From NCBI GenBank assembly GCA_028679185.1, contig JAJRBZ010000081.1:1-53493 (forward strand): 53,493 nt of DNA, given 5' to 3'. Position 1 is the first letter of the stretch; each line of letters begins with the position of its first letter. This document shows, in pieces, positions 18,191 through 27,156 of this stretch. The stretch comes from Methanoregula sp. (GTDB taxonomy: Archaea > Halobacteriota > Methanomicrobia > Methanomicrobiales > Methanospirillaceae). The translations under genes were made by a program, and so were the position numbers. A model generated the notes under the pieces. It did no database searches. It was not told where the DNA came from and worked only from the letters and a program-made list of their open reading frames with translations.

Positions 18191-19372
18191 ATGTATCTTG
18201 TCGGAGAAGCACTCATAGGTGATGGTGCGGAAGTTGCACACATTGACCTTTTAATAGGGGACAAGGAAGGTCCCATTGGAACCGCATTTGCTCAAGCGGT
18301 ATCGCAGTTGTCTGCCGGGCACACACCGCTCCTTGCAGTTATCCGCCCTAACCTGCTCACAAAACCCGTGACCCTCGTTATCCCTAAGGTCACGCTCAAG
18401 ACTATGACACAGGTGAACGAAATGTTCGGCCCGGTTCAGGCTGCAGTCGCAAAAGCTGTTGCTGACTGCGTGGAAGAGGGTGTTTTTTCAGAGGTTGATG
18501 TTGAAAAGGTTGTTATTCTCGCATCTGCTTTTGTTCATCCGGATGCAAGCGATTATAACAAGATTTACCGGTTCAACTATGGTGCGACCAAACTTGCGAT
18601 CCACCGTGCACTGGAAAAGTTCCCTGACGCCAGAACACTTCTCTACGAAAAAGATCGTGCTGCCCATGCAATCATGGGATTCAAGGTAACACGACTCTGG
18701 GATCCGCCCTACCTTCAGGTGGCACTTGACCTTGTTGATATGGGAAAGGTTGCATCTGTGATAAAGGAACTCCCTGAAAATGACCATCTCATCATCGAGG
18801 CTGGCACCCCGCTCATTAAGAAATTCGGGCTTGGTGTGATTTCCGAGATCAGGAAGATTCGCCCCAATGCATTCATCATTGCGGATATGAAAATTCTGGA
18901 CACCGGAAACCTTGAAGCGCGAATGGCTGCTGATGCATCATCCGATGCTGTTGTTATATCGGGACTTGCTCCTACACAAACACTCGAGAAAGCAATTGCT
19001 GAAGCCCGTAAAGTAGGGATATATTCGGTCGTTGACATGTTAAACGTCCAAAACCCGGTGAAAGTAATCGAGAAACTGAAAGTCAAACCAGATATCGTGG
19101 AACTCCACCGTGCAATCGATACCGATGACACCGCCCATGCATGGGGCGATATCACTGCAATCAAAAAAGCGGCTGGCGGTAAAATTCTCGTTGCGACTGC
19201 GGGGGGCGTACGGGTAAATATTGTAAAAGATGCACTCAAAGCCGGCGCTGATATTCTTGTCGTTGGGCGTGCAATTACAGCAAGTAAAGAAATCAGGCAC
19301 GCAGCTGATGAGTTCATTGACAAGCTCGAAAAAGAAGAGATCGATCAGTTCCGTGTGATGACTGACTTTTAA
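18191..19372 (+). CDS. fae-hps: bifunctional formaldehyde-activating enzyme / 3-hexulose-6-phosphate synthase
   Basis: A protein of 393 residues that is a fusion. Residues 1-160 are Fae, which condenses formaldehyde with tetrahydromethanopterin; the catalytic His17 is present in AEVAHIDLLIGD. Residues 165-393 are the 3-hexulose-6-phosphate synthase barrel (QVALDLVDMG at the start, IIADMKILDTG with the metal/phosphate-site Asp and Lys, ATAGGVRV and VVGRAIT near the phosphate site). In methanogens it makes ribulose-5-phosphate for nucleotide synthesis from hexulose-6-phosphate and passes the released formaldehyde to the C1 carrier. The gene stands alone, with a strong ribosome-binding site and a repeat-rich promoter. 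Confidence 0.96.
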   Translation: MYLVGEALIGDGAEVAHIDLLIGDKEGPIGTAFAQAVSQLSAGHTPLLAVIRPNLLTKPVTLVIPKVTLKTMTQVNEMFGPVQAAVAKAVADCVEEGVFSEVDVEKVVILASAFVHPDASDYNKIYRFNYGATKLAIHRALEKFPDARTLLYEKDRAAHAIMGFKVTRLWDPPYLQVALDLVDMGKVASVIKELPENDHLIIEAGTPLIKKFGLGVISEIRKIRPNAFIIADMKILDTGNLEARMAADASSDAVVISGLAPTQTLEKAIAEARKVGIYSVVDMLNVQNPVKVIEKLKVKPDIVELHRAIDTDDTAHAWGDITAIKKAAGGKILVATAGGVRVNIVKDALKAGADILVVGRAITASKEIRHAADEFIDKLEKEEIDQFRVMTDF

Positions 19373-19415
19373 TATTTCATTATGTATATTTTTTATTAGA
19401 TTTAATTATCCATCA

Positions 19416-19500
19416 AATGCCCGGCCGGGGCGCTCTACTTTTCACGTCTCAACCTCTTTACTAGTTAAATTAATTCTGTTGAATACATCATAACAGCAAT
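19416..19500 (+). repeat. imperfect repeat, copy 1
   Basis: The core CGGCCGGGGCGCTCTACTTT (from 19422), then CACGTCTCAACCTCTT, continues with weaker similarity through TTAAATTAATTCTGTTGAATA. Two further copies lie at 19866 and 19966. It falls just after the fae-hps stop codon. Confidence 0.6.
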
Positions 19501-19593
19501 TTAAACCTGATAGTCCAATTCCTATTGTGAAATTTTAACAATTCATGTTTGACAAGATTCTTTTTATAGTAAAATAGTCAAAGAAATTTCATA

Positions 19594-19830
19594 ATGTCAA
19601 AGAAAATAAAAGGAGTTATTTATTTATTAATTGGATTTTTTTTGGTGATTCTAGTTGTTGAAACAATTTATAGTGTTATTTATCAATCAATATCCCAACA
19701 AACAAATCCACATCCAAACGCCCTATACCTTCAAATTATTGCATTTCTGGAACCTAATAATTTGATCATTATTATGTCGATACTATTTTTCGTTGGGATT
19801 ATGCTTGTTGCACTCTTTGAAGAGTATTAA
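19594..19830 (+). CDS. small membrane protein, unknown
   Basis: A protein of 78 residues with two transmembrane helices (about 7-29 and 52-74) and a short polar loop (SISQQTNPHPNA) between. No family is recognised. Codon use is far more A/T-rich than in neighbouring housekeeping genes, and the ORF is bracketed by copies of an imperfect direct repeat, so foreign or mobile origin is possible. An AT-rich promoter-like segment lies upstream (TTTTTATAGTAAAATAG near 19560). Confidence 0.5.
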   Translation: MSKKIKGVIYLLIGFFLVILVVETIYSVIYQSISQQTNPHPNALYLQIIAFLEPNNLIIIMSILFFVGIMLVALFEEY

Positions 19831-19865
19831 AAATCCTCTTTTAGTGAATCAAAAAGCATAGAAAA

Positions 19866-19945
19866 ATGAAGCCGAGGCGCTCTACTTTTTAAGTCTTAAC
19901 CTCTTCTCATTTGATTATTACAGTCGAATAATGATTAATCAATAG
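19866..19945 (+). repeat. imperfect repeat, copy 2
   Basis: The core GCCGAGGCGCTCTACTTTTT (19871-19890), then AAGTCTTAACCTCTTCTC, ends in an AT-rich tail like the other copies. It follows the 78-residue ORF by about 40 bp. Confidence 0.6.
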
Positions 19946-19965
19946 AATTACGTTTTACTATTAAG

Positions 19966-20040
19966 AGTCCCGGCCGAGGCACTTTACTTTTAACGTCTAA
20001 ATCTCTTCTCAAATTAAATTACATTTCAACATTTCTAATC
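19966..20040 (+). repeat. imperfect repeat, copy 3
   Basis: The core CGGCCGAGGCACTTTACTTT (19971-19990), then TAACGTCTAAATCTCTTCTC, is followed by TTAAATTA and a TTCAACATT tail like copy 1. Its end overlaps the 3' end of the small minus-strand cysteine-motif gene. Confidence 0.6.
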
Positions 20041-20235
20041 ATTATTCCCAGTTTCATTTTTTGATGTAAAACATTTTTGATCCTGATGTTCAATTGCATC
20101 ATCAGGAACACGTATTCTGACGGCCCCAAATCCGTCGCAAGTCGGGCAATCATCCCAAAAAATATCAAAACCGACAAGAGAATGAACTTTACCGCCTCTG
20201 CATCCTTGATTTGGACAAGGTACCAATTCAAACAT
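20035..20235 (-). CDS. small protein with DnaJ-like cysteine motifs
   Basis: A protein of 66 residues with two zinc-ribbon half-sites: CPNQGCRGGK at residues 7-16 and CPTCDGFGAV at about 31-40. These echo the CxxCxGxG motif of DnaJ/TsuR-type zinc fingers. The C-terminal 25 residues are polar. The paired Cys motifs at regular spacing support a real gene despite its size. It lies alone in the gene-poor region, directed toward repeat copy 3. Zinc binding is inferred from the pattern; its function is unknown. Confidence 0.5.
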   Translation of the reverse strand: MFELVPCPNQGCRGGKVHSLVGFDIFWDDCPTCDGFGAVRIRVPDDAIEHQDQKCFTSKNETGNND

Positions 20236-20240
20236 ATTTT

Positions 20241-20966
20241 TTTCTTTTTTATTTATTTATATATAAAATTTGTGTTTTAATTTAAATGAGAATAATTGAA
20301 ATATTCATTTTTTATCGTAATATTTAAGATATTTTTGAATTTTTAATCAGAAATGATAAAAATAAAAAACCCAAAAGAACGCATATAAGAATTGTCAAAA
20401 AATTTTATTGAAACATCAACTGTTTGTCATGGTTCAGAGCTGGATGCCCTGATTCATGCATGCTTTCATCATTTCCACCTACAATTGAAATCCCCCGTAC
20501 TCATCAATACAAACCATCATTCAACCTAAACGCGGTAAAGTACCAAACAGGGAGTACAAACCCCTAAAACCCCATAAACTGCCCGGTTTTCCAATCCGGG
20601 CATTTTTAGGAAACCCCGCAAAATGCCCGAATCCCCTCAGAGCGATAATACAGCCTGAAAAACCAAAATAAGCCCATTTTGGCTTTTTTGAAACAGGGAT
20701 TTTGTGCCCGAATAAATATCACTTAGGCCAAATACCGCAGGAGCAAAAAAGATGCCTCCCAAACTGCAATAGGGTGCACCGGAAGGCATTATAATCTCCA
20801 AAAATTACGGCTATTTTAACAAACTGGACGTTTTATGGAGATTTCCAGAAGGGGAATCCCCGCGTCTCAGGTATCCCTTTTGGTAACTTATGCTTAACAG
20901 TTGAAGAAGAACGGTTTTTCTTTCAAATATTTTTTAGTGGACTATACCCAAAAATTAAAAAAAATA
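20241..20966. other. gene-free region rich in inverted repeats
   Basis: More than 700 bp without a convincing ORF. The first part (20240-20450) is A/T-rich. From about 20520 to 20900 there are several inverted repeats: GCCCGG/CCGGGC (20581-20586 with 20596-20601), CGGGCATTTT/AAAATGCCCG (20597-20606 with 20620-20629), CCAAAAT/ATTTTGG (20663-20669 with 20676-20682, followed by CTTTTTTG) and ATGCCT/AGGCAT near 20752 and 20784. The first two share arms and cannot form together. It may encode a structured RNA or the 3' untranslated region of guaB. Confidence 0.4.
20663..20689 (+). terminator. hairpin with T-run, possible bidirectional terminator
   Basis: The stem CCAAAAT/ATTTTGG with a six-base loop is followed by CTTTTTT on the plus strand; on the minus strand the same stem is followed by TTTTT. 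It lies downstream of guaB. Confidence 0.35.
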
Positions 20967-22436
20967 TTATTCAAATAAACGGTAGTTTGGCGCTTCATCC
21001 GTAATCAGGATATTGTGGGGGTGGCTTTCTGTCATTCCGGCGTTAGTAATACGGATAAACTTTGCATTTTTCTGCATCTCTGCAATTGTTTTTGAACCCG
21101 TGTAGCCCATCGCAGATTTAAGCCCGCCTACGAGCTGATATATTACTTCTGCCACATGACCAACATAGGGCGTGACGCCCTCTACACCTTCGGGCACGAA
21201 CTTTGTGCTGCCAATATCCTTCTTCTGGAAATATCGATCACTCGACTGCCCCGTGCTCATGACCCCAAGAGATCCCATACCCCGGTATTGCTTGTAACGC
21301 CGTCCTTTAATGGTAATTACTTTTCCCGGTGCTTCGTCAGTCCCGGCAAACATGCTGCCCATCATAACAGTATCCGCACCCGCAGCAATTGCTTTTGCTA
21401 CATCTCCACTGTAACGTACACCGCCATCGGCAATAATGGGAATATTTGCGTCATGGGCAATATCTGCGACATGTGCAATTGCAGTTATCTGGGGAACCCC
21501 GGTTCCTGCAACAATACGTGTCGTGCATATAGAACCAGGGCCAATACCGACCTTGATCCCATCGACACCTGCACCGACCAGAGCCTCAGCGGCAGCCGTT
21601 GTCGCGATATTACCGGCAATAATTTCCGCTTTCATGCTGCCCTTTATGTCTTTTACTGCTGCGACAACTTTCATGTTATGGCCATGAGCACAATCCACTA
21701 CAAGTGCATCCACGTGGTTATTGTCAAGCAATTCGGCACGGGAAAAATCAAACGGTCCGACTGCCGCGGCCACCCGGAGATTGCCTTTCGTATCCCGGGT
21801 TGCAAGAGGGTACTGGCGTTTTTCAAGAATATCCTGCATCGTTATAATACCAAGAAGTCGGCCCCTGCTATTCACAACAGGCAGGCGTTCTATTTTGTTT
21901 GTATACATGATCTCAAGCGCTTTTTCTGCAGTAATATCCTCATCGGCGACAATCGGCTTTTTTGTCATAATGGAAGTGATTTTTTCATCACCGCGTTTGG
22001 AGACAATGGCCCGAACATCACGACGGCTGACTATCCCGATTATCTTACCTTTATCCACGACTGGAACCCCACCGATACTGTATTGGTGCATAAGATGCTC
22101 GGCATCCGAAACTGTAGCTGTATCCTCAACAAAAAGGACGTCGCGTTCAATCAGTTCTTCCGCCTGTTTAACGAAAATGACTTCCTGAAGTTCATGCTCT
22201 GGTGTCATATTGCGGTGAATGACACCGACACCTCCTTCCCGGGCAAGGGCTATTGCCATTGGAGCTTCTGTGACAGTATCCATTGCAGCGGATACAAGGG
22301 GAAGGTTCAGTTTGATATCTTTCGTAAATTTTGAGCAGGTATCTGCTTCAGCAGGTTCAAGCCAGGATGACTGGGGTTCTAACAGCACATCATCAAAGGT
22401 TAAAGAGATTGGTACATCCAGTTTCTCAATATACAT
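20967..22436 (-). CDS. guaB: IMP dehydrogenase
   Basis: A protein of 489 residues, the full family length. It oxidises IMP to XMP with NAD, the committed step to GMP. The barrel is interrupted by two CBS domains (about 95-210: [26 protein letters not shown]). The catalytic loop [18 protein letters not shown] carries the nucleophile Cys, [12 protein letters not shown] binds phosphate, and a mobile flap ([10 protein letters not shown]) is present. It is transcribed three bases after mfnB on the same strand, so the two genes form an operon. Confidence 0.97.
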   Translation of the reverse strand: MYIEKLDVPISLTFDDVLLEPQSSWLEPAEADTCSKFTKDIKLNLPLVSAAMDTVTEAPMAIALAREGGVGVIHRNMTPEHELQEVIFVKQAEELIERDVLFVEDTATVSDAEHLMHQYSIGGVPVVDKGKIIGIVSRRDVRAIVSKRGDEKITSIMTKKPIVADEDITAEKALEIMYTNKIERLPVVNSRGRLLGIITMQDILEKRQYPLATRDTKGNLRVAAAVGPFDFSRAELLDNNHVDALVVDCAHGHNMKVVAAVKDIKGSMKAEIIAGNIATTAAAEALVGAGVDGIKVGIGPGSICTTRIVAGTGVPQITAIAHVADIAHDANIPIIADGGVRYSGDVAKAIAAGADTVMMGSMFAGTDEAPGKVITIKGRRYKQYRGMGSLGVMSTGQSSDRYFQKKDIGSTKFVPEGVEGVTPYVGHVAEVIYQLVGGLKSAMGYTGSKTIAEMQKNAKFIRITNAGMTESHPHNILITDEAPNYRLFE

Positions 22437-22439
22437 ACA

Positions 22440-23126
22440 TCACCTTATCATGGCAAGTGCGATTTTTATAAGGTCTTCTTGGATAGTCGCGTTTCGGTCG
22501 CCCCCGCACACCATTCCCCGTACACCAATAATATCCGGGTTGATCCTTTTTAACGCGTCAATATCTTCGAATTTAAACGCACCGGCTAACGCAGTTCTGA
22601 GTCCGATTTTTTTGTTTGTTTCGGTAAACAAACGAAGTGTCTCTTCATTCATGAATGCAAATGTACTCTGACGGTCTTTAATACCAGTATCGACCATTGC
22701 GATATCAGCGCCGCACTCGGCAGCAATGGGCGCCATCTCAAACGGAGAGATAGAATGCATACGCTGGTAATCCGAGTAGGCAGCAATTACAACGTATTTT
22801 TCGGGGAAATCGTCCTTTACTGCCTTAACGACAGCTCCTATCACGTCGCGCGCCTTTTCTTTCCCGTCAAAAGCCAGCCCAATCTTAATATAATCAGCCC
22901 CGGCACAGGCCGCTCCATAGGCAGCAAGTGAAGCCCCTCCTGGTTTATAATCAAAGTCACCAACTGCCGCACTCAATGGCTTGGTGGAAAGTGTTTTTAT
23001 TTCACGTATAACCCAGGGAAAGTTGGCGCCAAGGGAACCCTCTGAAGGTTTTTTAACATCGATTATATCAGCAGAAATGGAACGTTTTGCTTCGTCTATA
23101 GTGCTGGGGCTGACCAACAATTGCAT
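22440..23126 (-). CDS. mfnB: (5-formylfuran-3-yl)methyl phosphate synthase
   Basis: A protein of 228 residues matching MfnB (former DUF556). It joins two glyceraldehyde-3-phosphates into the furan precursor of methanofuran, the first C1 carrier of methanogenesis. The Schiff-base lysine region is DVKKPSEGSLGA (K25/K26), with the second lysine in YIKIGLAFDG or the IGLRTALAG strand. The conserved C-terminus is IIGVRGMVCGGDRNATI. Its start is 43 bp from that of the divergent HisA-like gene; it is followed directly by guaB. Confidence 0.93.
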   Translation of the reverse strand: MQLLVSPSTIDEAKRSISADIIDVKKPSEGSLGANFPWVIREIKTLSTKPLSAAVGDFDYKPGGASLAAYGAACAGADYIKIGLAFDGKEKARDVIGAVVKAVKDDFPEKYVVIAAYSDYQRMHSISPFEMAPIAAECGADIAMVDTGIKDRQSTFAFMNEETLRLFTETNKKIGLRTALAGAFKFEDIDALKRINPDIIGVRGMVCGGDRNATIQEDLIKIALAMIR

Positions 23127-23169
23127 AAAGTTTAATGATCTTTTATCCTAATAGTGATTGCGTTCGCCT

Positions 23170-23841
23170 ATGAAATTATTTCTTGCTATGGATTTGCGGC
23201 AAAATCTGGTCGTTCACGGCAAATCCGGGCAACGTGAGACCTACAAACCGCTTGACTGGGGATATTCTCCGACGGCCGACCCCCTCCATTTAATCAGAGC
23301 CATCAAACCCAGATTTGTTTACATTGCGGATCTCGATCGGATTGAAGGAACCGGTTCGCATGATGCGATTATCCGAAAGTGCGCACAGGAAGTCAGTTGT
23401 TGTTATGTTGACCGGGGCTGTCGTTCTCCTTTGGATATGCTACAGGGCGACCACATCGTGAATATTATCGGAACCGAGACCGCAGGCACTGATTTGTCGG
23501 TGTATCATGGAGGGATCCTTAGTATCGATATAAAAGATGGCAAGGTCATACCTTCCGGCAAAGCACTGGAAGATGTGTTGGTATCAGCACAGCGCTGGGA
23601 TTTTGACGGGTGTATATTGCTCAATGTCAGCGCTGTCGGAACACAGCACGGAATTGATCGACGAACATTAAAAAAAATGCGCAGAGCCTATGACCGGCAA
23701 CTTTTTTATGGAGGCGGGGTGTCTACTGTTAAAGATCTCGAAATCATCAGGGATTCAGGATTTGACGGAGCCATCATCAGCACTTCCTTGCATATGGGAG
23801 TAATACCGATTGAATGGATAAGGAGGGGATATTGTTGTTAA
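23170..23841 (+). CDS. HisA-like TIM-barrel protein (COG1411)
   Basis: A protein of 223 residues from ATG 23170; the annotated-length alternative four codons upstream is unlikely. It resembles phosphoribosylformimino-AICAR isomerase: start MKLFLAMDLRQNLVVHG (the HisA 'D....vv.l..G' strand), YIADLDRIEG, and the phosphate-binding strands YGGGVST and GAIISTSLHMG. It is shorter than HisA and belongs to the archaeal COG1411 group of uncharacterised HisA relatives that often sit beside mfnB. A role near methanofuran or sugar-phosphate metabolism is suggested by context only. It overlaps the tmk start. Confidence 0.78.
   Translation: MKLFLAMDLRQNLVVHGKSGQRETYKPLDWGYSPTADPLHLIRAIKPRFVYIADLDRIEGTGSHDAIIRKCAQEVSCCYVDRGCRSPLDMLQGDHIVNIIGTETAGTDLSVYHGGILSIDIKDGKVIPSGKALEDVLVSAQRWDFDGCILLNVSAVGTQHGIDRRTLKKMRRAYDRQLFYGGGVSTVKDLEIIRDSGFDGAIISTSLHMGVIPIEWIRRGYCC
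23821..23827 (+). promoter_or_regulatory. ribosome-binding site deciding the tmk start
   Basis: AGGAGGG lies inside the last codons of the HisA-like gene, five and eight bases before TTG codons at 23832 and 23835. It argues against the ATG at 23814, which would lie upstream of it. Confidence 0.6.
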
Positions 23842-24452
23842 TTACCCTCGAGGGTATCGATGGGAGCGGGAAGAGTACATTGCACATGGAGTTGCAGGAA
23901 TTACTTGCAGATCTTGATCCGGTCTTTACCCGTGAACCGGGAGCGACATGGGTTGGAGAGTCAGTACGACGGGCAATTGCAGAACACATTGATCCTGTAA
24001 CCGAGGCGACTCTCTTTGTTGCTGATCATGCAGCTCATATCGCAAAAATCATCAGACCTGCGCTAGCGGATGGGAAACTGGTAATTTCTGACAGATACAG
24101 CGATAGCCGGTACGCCTATCAGGCCGTTACCCTTCAGGGAGTGATTCCAAAACCTGAGGAGTGGCTGCGGGCTATGCATAACGGATGGTCAATAGTACCG
24201 GATAAAACTTTCCTGTGTGTGCTGCCTATTGATGCAGCCCTGGCCCGTCTTAAACCCAGCAATGAACGTGAGCATTTCGAGAGGCGCGACATCCTCGAAA
24301 AAGTTCAGGATAATTACCTTGAATTCGCCCGTGCAGATCCTTTTCGGTTTATTATTGTCGATGCGATGAAAGAAAAGGATGAGATAGCGATTTTTGTCGC
24401 GGATTCGATCAGGCAGATTTTGCGATCGTCACTATCACATCGCCGATTGTGA
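23835..24452 (+). CDS. tmk: thymidylate kinase
   Basis: A protein of about 205 residues that phosphorylates dTMP to dTDP. The P-loop GIDGSGKST follows the canonical opening [10 protein letters not shown], reached by starting at the TTG at 23835, which also has an ideally placed ribosome-binding site. The ATG at 23814 would precede that site. DR motif: [14 protein letters not shown]. Lid and nucleobase contacts follow in the C-terminal half. It overlaps the HisA-like gene by seven bases, and its 3' end overlaps valS (opposite strand) by 44 bases. Confidence 0.92.
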   Translation: MLITLEGIDGSGKSTLHMELQELLADLDPVFTREPGATWVGESVRRAIAEHIDPVTEATLFVADHAAHIAKIIRPALADGKLVISDRYSDSRYAYQAVTLQGVIPKPEEWLRAMHNGWSIVPDKTFLCVLPIDAALARLKPSNEREHFERRDILEKVQDNYLEFARADPFRFIIVDAMKEKDEIAIFVADSIRQILRSSLSHRRL

Positions 24453-27006
24453 TCACGTCCACCTTTGCCCCTTCTTCAATATAGGAATATTTCGGGGTAA
24501 ACGAATTTTCAGGTATCCTTACTTCAGAGCCTTCCAGGATGATTGTTTCTGGTGGATTTATCAGTTGTTCAGGAGGAAGCGCTTTTATTGCTGTCATAAA
24601 AGCCATAGCCCGGTTACGGAACACCGGTCCTACTACTGCACGGTTAAAATCGATATCACTGATCACCCGATCAAGTTTAGCTGTATCGGTGCGCCAGTGG
24701 ATATCCGCATTAATAGTGCGCCCGGTATCGCCTTCATCGTTTATCGTGTGCGGTGTATAGATTGTAACTTTTCCAAGCGGAGCATTGAGTGCTCTTCCAG
24801 TATCATGTTTATATTTCCGGATTTCTGCTGCTACCTGTACGAGCATGTTCCCCTCAATCCTTGCTGCTTCGTCGTCGTACGTGAAGGAGACCCAGGGCTG
24901 CCTGTGGACGCTTGCGTCTCTGTTCAGGGAGGAATAACACTCTTCAGCAAAGTATGGGGTGAATGGTGCGAGCATTTTGCATATCGCTTCAAATGCTGTA
25001 TGGAGTACAAGGAGAGCACTTTTCCGGGAAGTATCGCCGGCATATAACCTGCCCTTGACCAGCTCTATATAATTATCAGCAAGGGTATCCCACGCGAACT
25101 CCCTGATAGTCTTGAGAGCCGTGTCAAACTGATAGCACTCCATCGCTGTACTTACCTGCTGGATCGTGTCTGAAAGACGCACAAGCAGCCACCTGTCGGC
25201 AAGTGCGGTAACCGGTGCGTTCTGGTCAAAACCTTCCTTCTTAAGCTGGATCAGGACAAACCTGGCGATGTTCCACATTTTCGTCTGAAACCGGGATGCA
25301 GCAATAACATCGTTCCAGTTAAACATAATATCAGAACCTGTTGCAGCCCCCATCGCAGCCCATTGGCGGAGTGCATCAGCGCCATACTTCTGAAGAATTT
25401 CTTCAGGCACGATAATATTGCCCCGGCTCTTACTCATCTTGAATCCGTCCTCACCCAGGACCATACCGTTGATGAGAATTTCTTCCCACGGCTTTGAGCC
25501 TGTGAGTGCGACGGAACGCAGGATCGTATAAAATGCCCATGTCCGGATGATGTCGTGTCCCTGGGGACGGATCTGGGCAGGGAAGTAAGGAGGTGTCCCG
25601 CTGCCATCCCAACCAGTCACATTCAGGACCGAGATAGACGAGTCCATCCATGTATCGAGGACATCAACTTCACCGTCAAATTCCCTGTTCCGGCATTTGA
25701 GGCAGGCATACTTTGGCATTACCATTGTTGGATCAACAGGCAGATCCTCGTCAGCCGGTGTCACCATCTCACCGCATTTTTTACAGAACCAGACCGGGAT
25801 GGGTGTTGCAAAAATCCGCTGCCGCGAGATGCACCAGTCCCATTCCATCTGATCGACCCAGTTTTCCATCCTGAGAAGCATATGCCCGGGATACCATGTA
25901 ATCTGATGAGCGGCATTCTGTATCTCATCAGGTTTAATTTTCACAAACCACTGGCGTTCTGATAGTATCTCGATTGGGGTCTTGCAACGCCAGCATGTTC
26001 CAACGCGTTGTGCAAGTTTTTCCTGGCGTTTCAGGATATTTTTCGATCTCATATCGGCGAGAATTGCATTACGGCATTCGGTTGTATTCATACCTTTGTA
26101 TTTACCTGCTATCTCAGTCATTTTCCCCTGCCGATCTATCGCCTTGCGCAATCCAAGGTTGTGTTGCTTCCACCAGTGAACATCCTGTTTGTCCCCAAAC
26201 GTACAAATCATAACAGCACCGGAGCCAAATGCAGGATCAACCGCCTCATCCTTCACAACCGGAACTTCGTGACCAAACAGCGGGACAATCAGCTTGCTGC
26301 CTTTTTGGAAATGGTACCTTTCATCTGCCGGGTGCACCGCCACAGCCACGCAGGCAGCAAGGAGCTCGGGCCGGGTAGTTGCAATCTCTATACCATGAAA
26401 ATCAAAGTAATTGAGCTGAGTCTCCCTCTCATCATATGCAACTTCAGCGAAAGCAATAGCTGTTTCACATCTTGTACAATAATTCACGGGATGCTCGCTC
26501 TGGTAGATATAACCGGTCTTAAGCATACGAAGAAACGAGAGCTGCGTCTTGCTGTAGTAATCCGGCATCATTGTAATATATTCGTTACTCCAGTCAATGG
26601 AGAAGGCCATCTTGCGGAGTGTGAGCCGCATCTGGATAATGTTTTTTTCAGTAAGTTCACGGCACATTTTCCTGAACTCTTCGCGGGAGACATCATTTTT
26701 TGTGATGTGGTTGAGCTCCTCAACTTTCACTTCTGTCGGGAGACCGTGACAGTCCCATCCCTGTGGAAACATCACATTAAACCCTTTCATACGCTTATAG
26801 CGGGCTAAAAAGTCGATATAGCACCAGTTTAATGCATTGCCGATATGGAAGTTGCCGGTTGGATAGGGTGGGGGGGTGTCGATCACAAATTGCGGTTTAT
26901 TTGAATTACTGTCAAAATAATGATCTTCATCGCGCCAGGTGCCGCGCCAGCGCTCCTCCACCTCAGCAAAATCATAATTTTTCGGCAGTTGATCTGAGGA
27001 TACCAT
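24409..27006 (-). CDS. valS: valyl-tRNA synthetase
   Basis: A protein of 865 residues from the ATG at 27006 ([20 protein letters not shown]). The open frame extends to 27168, but those extra residues have no homology-like pattern. It is a class Ia synthetase: HIGH motif as FHIGNALNW, the editing domain with its [18 protein letters not shown] strand, the KMSKS loop as [10 protein letters not shown], and the anticodon-binding helix bundle near the C-terminus. Zinc-binding CxxC pairs occur in the insert (CWRCK; CKKCG...CLKCRNREF), usual for archaeal ValRS. It is convergent with tmk and shares about 150 bp of divergent promoter space with the DUF92 gene. Confidence 0.96.
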   Translation of the reverse strand: MVSSDQLPKNYDFAEVEERWRGTWRDEDHYFDSNSNKPQFVIDTPPPYPTGNFHIGNALNWCYIDFLARYKRMKGFNVMFPQGWDCHGLPTEVKVEELNHITKNDVSREEFRKMCRELTEKNIIQMRLTLRKMAFSIDWSNEYITMMPDYYSKTQLSFLRMLKTGYIYQSEHPVNYCTRCETAIAFAEVAYDERETQLNYFDFHGIEIATTRPELLAACVAVAVHPADERYHFQKGSKLIVPLFGHEVPVVKDEAVDPAFGSGAVMICTFGDKQDVHWWKQHNLGLRKAIDRQGKMTEIAGKYKGMNTTECRNAILADMRSKNILKRQEKLAQRVGTCWRCKTPIEILSERQWFVKIKPDEIQNAAHQITWYPGHMLLRMENWVDQMEWDWCISRQRIFATPIPVWFCKKCGEMVTPADEDLPVDPTMVMPKYACLKCRNREFDGEVDVLDTWMDSSISVLNVTGWDGSGTPPYFPAQIRPQGHDIIRTWAFYTILRSVALTGSKPWEEILINGMVLGEDGFKMSKSRGNIIVPEEILQKYGADALRQWAAMGAATGSDIMFNWNDVIAASRFQTKMWNIARFVLIQLKKEGFDQNAPVTALADRWLLVRLSDTIQQVSTAMECYQFDTALKTIREFAWDTLADNYIELVKGRLYAGDTSRKSALLVLHTAFEAICKMLAPFTPYFAEECYSSLNRDASVHRQPWVSFTYDDEAARIEGNMLVQVAAEIRKYKHDTGRALNAPLGKVTIYTPHTINDEGDTGRTINADIHWRTDTAKLDRVISDIDFNRAVVGPVFRNRAMAFMTAIKALPPEQLINPPETIILEGSEVRIPENSFTPKYSYIEEGAKVDVITIGDVIVTIAKSA

Positions 27007-27156
27007 TCGCCAGAAGGTTGGTTGTGAAATAAAATATAGTGATCGTATCCTGTCCTTATAAGATGACAACCTGCTGTCATTTACTGTCAGGTTTGTATTA
27101 TTTAAAAATATGGACACGATAAAACTCTTTTTGCTTAAAAAACAAATGATTGCTAA

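Noticed and set aside
19416-20040. CRISPR array
   Set aside because: The repeats are imperfect, about 80 bp long and irregularly spaced (450 and 100 bp), with no cas gene nearby.
21156-22334. 392-codon plus-strand open frame
   Set aside because: It lies antisense within guaB and its Cys/His/Asn/Thr-rich composition is typical of a shadow frame of a real gene.
26008-26808. 266-codon plus-strand open frame
   Set aside because: Antisense to valS; no recognisable pattern.
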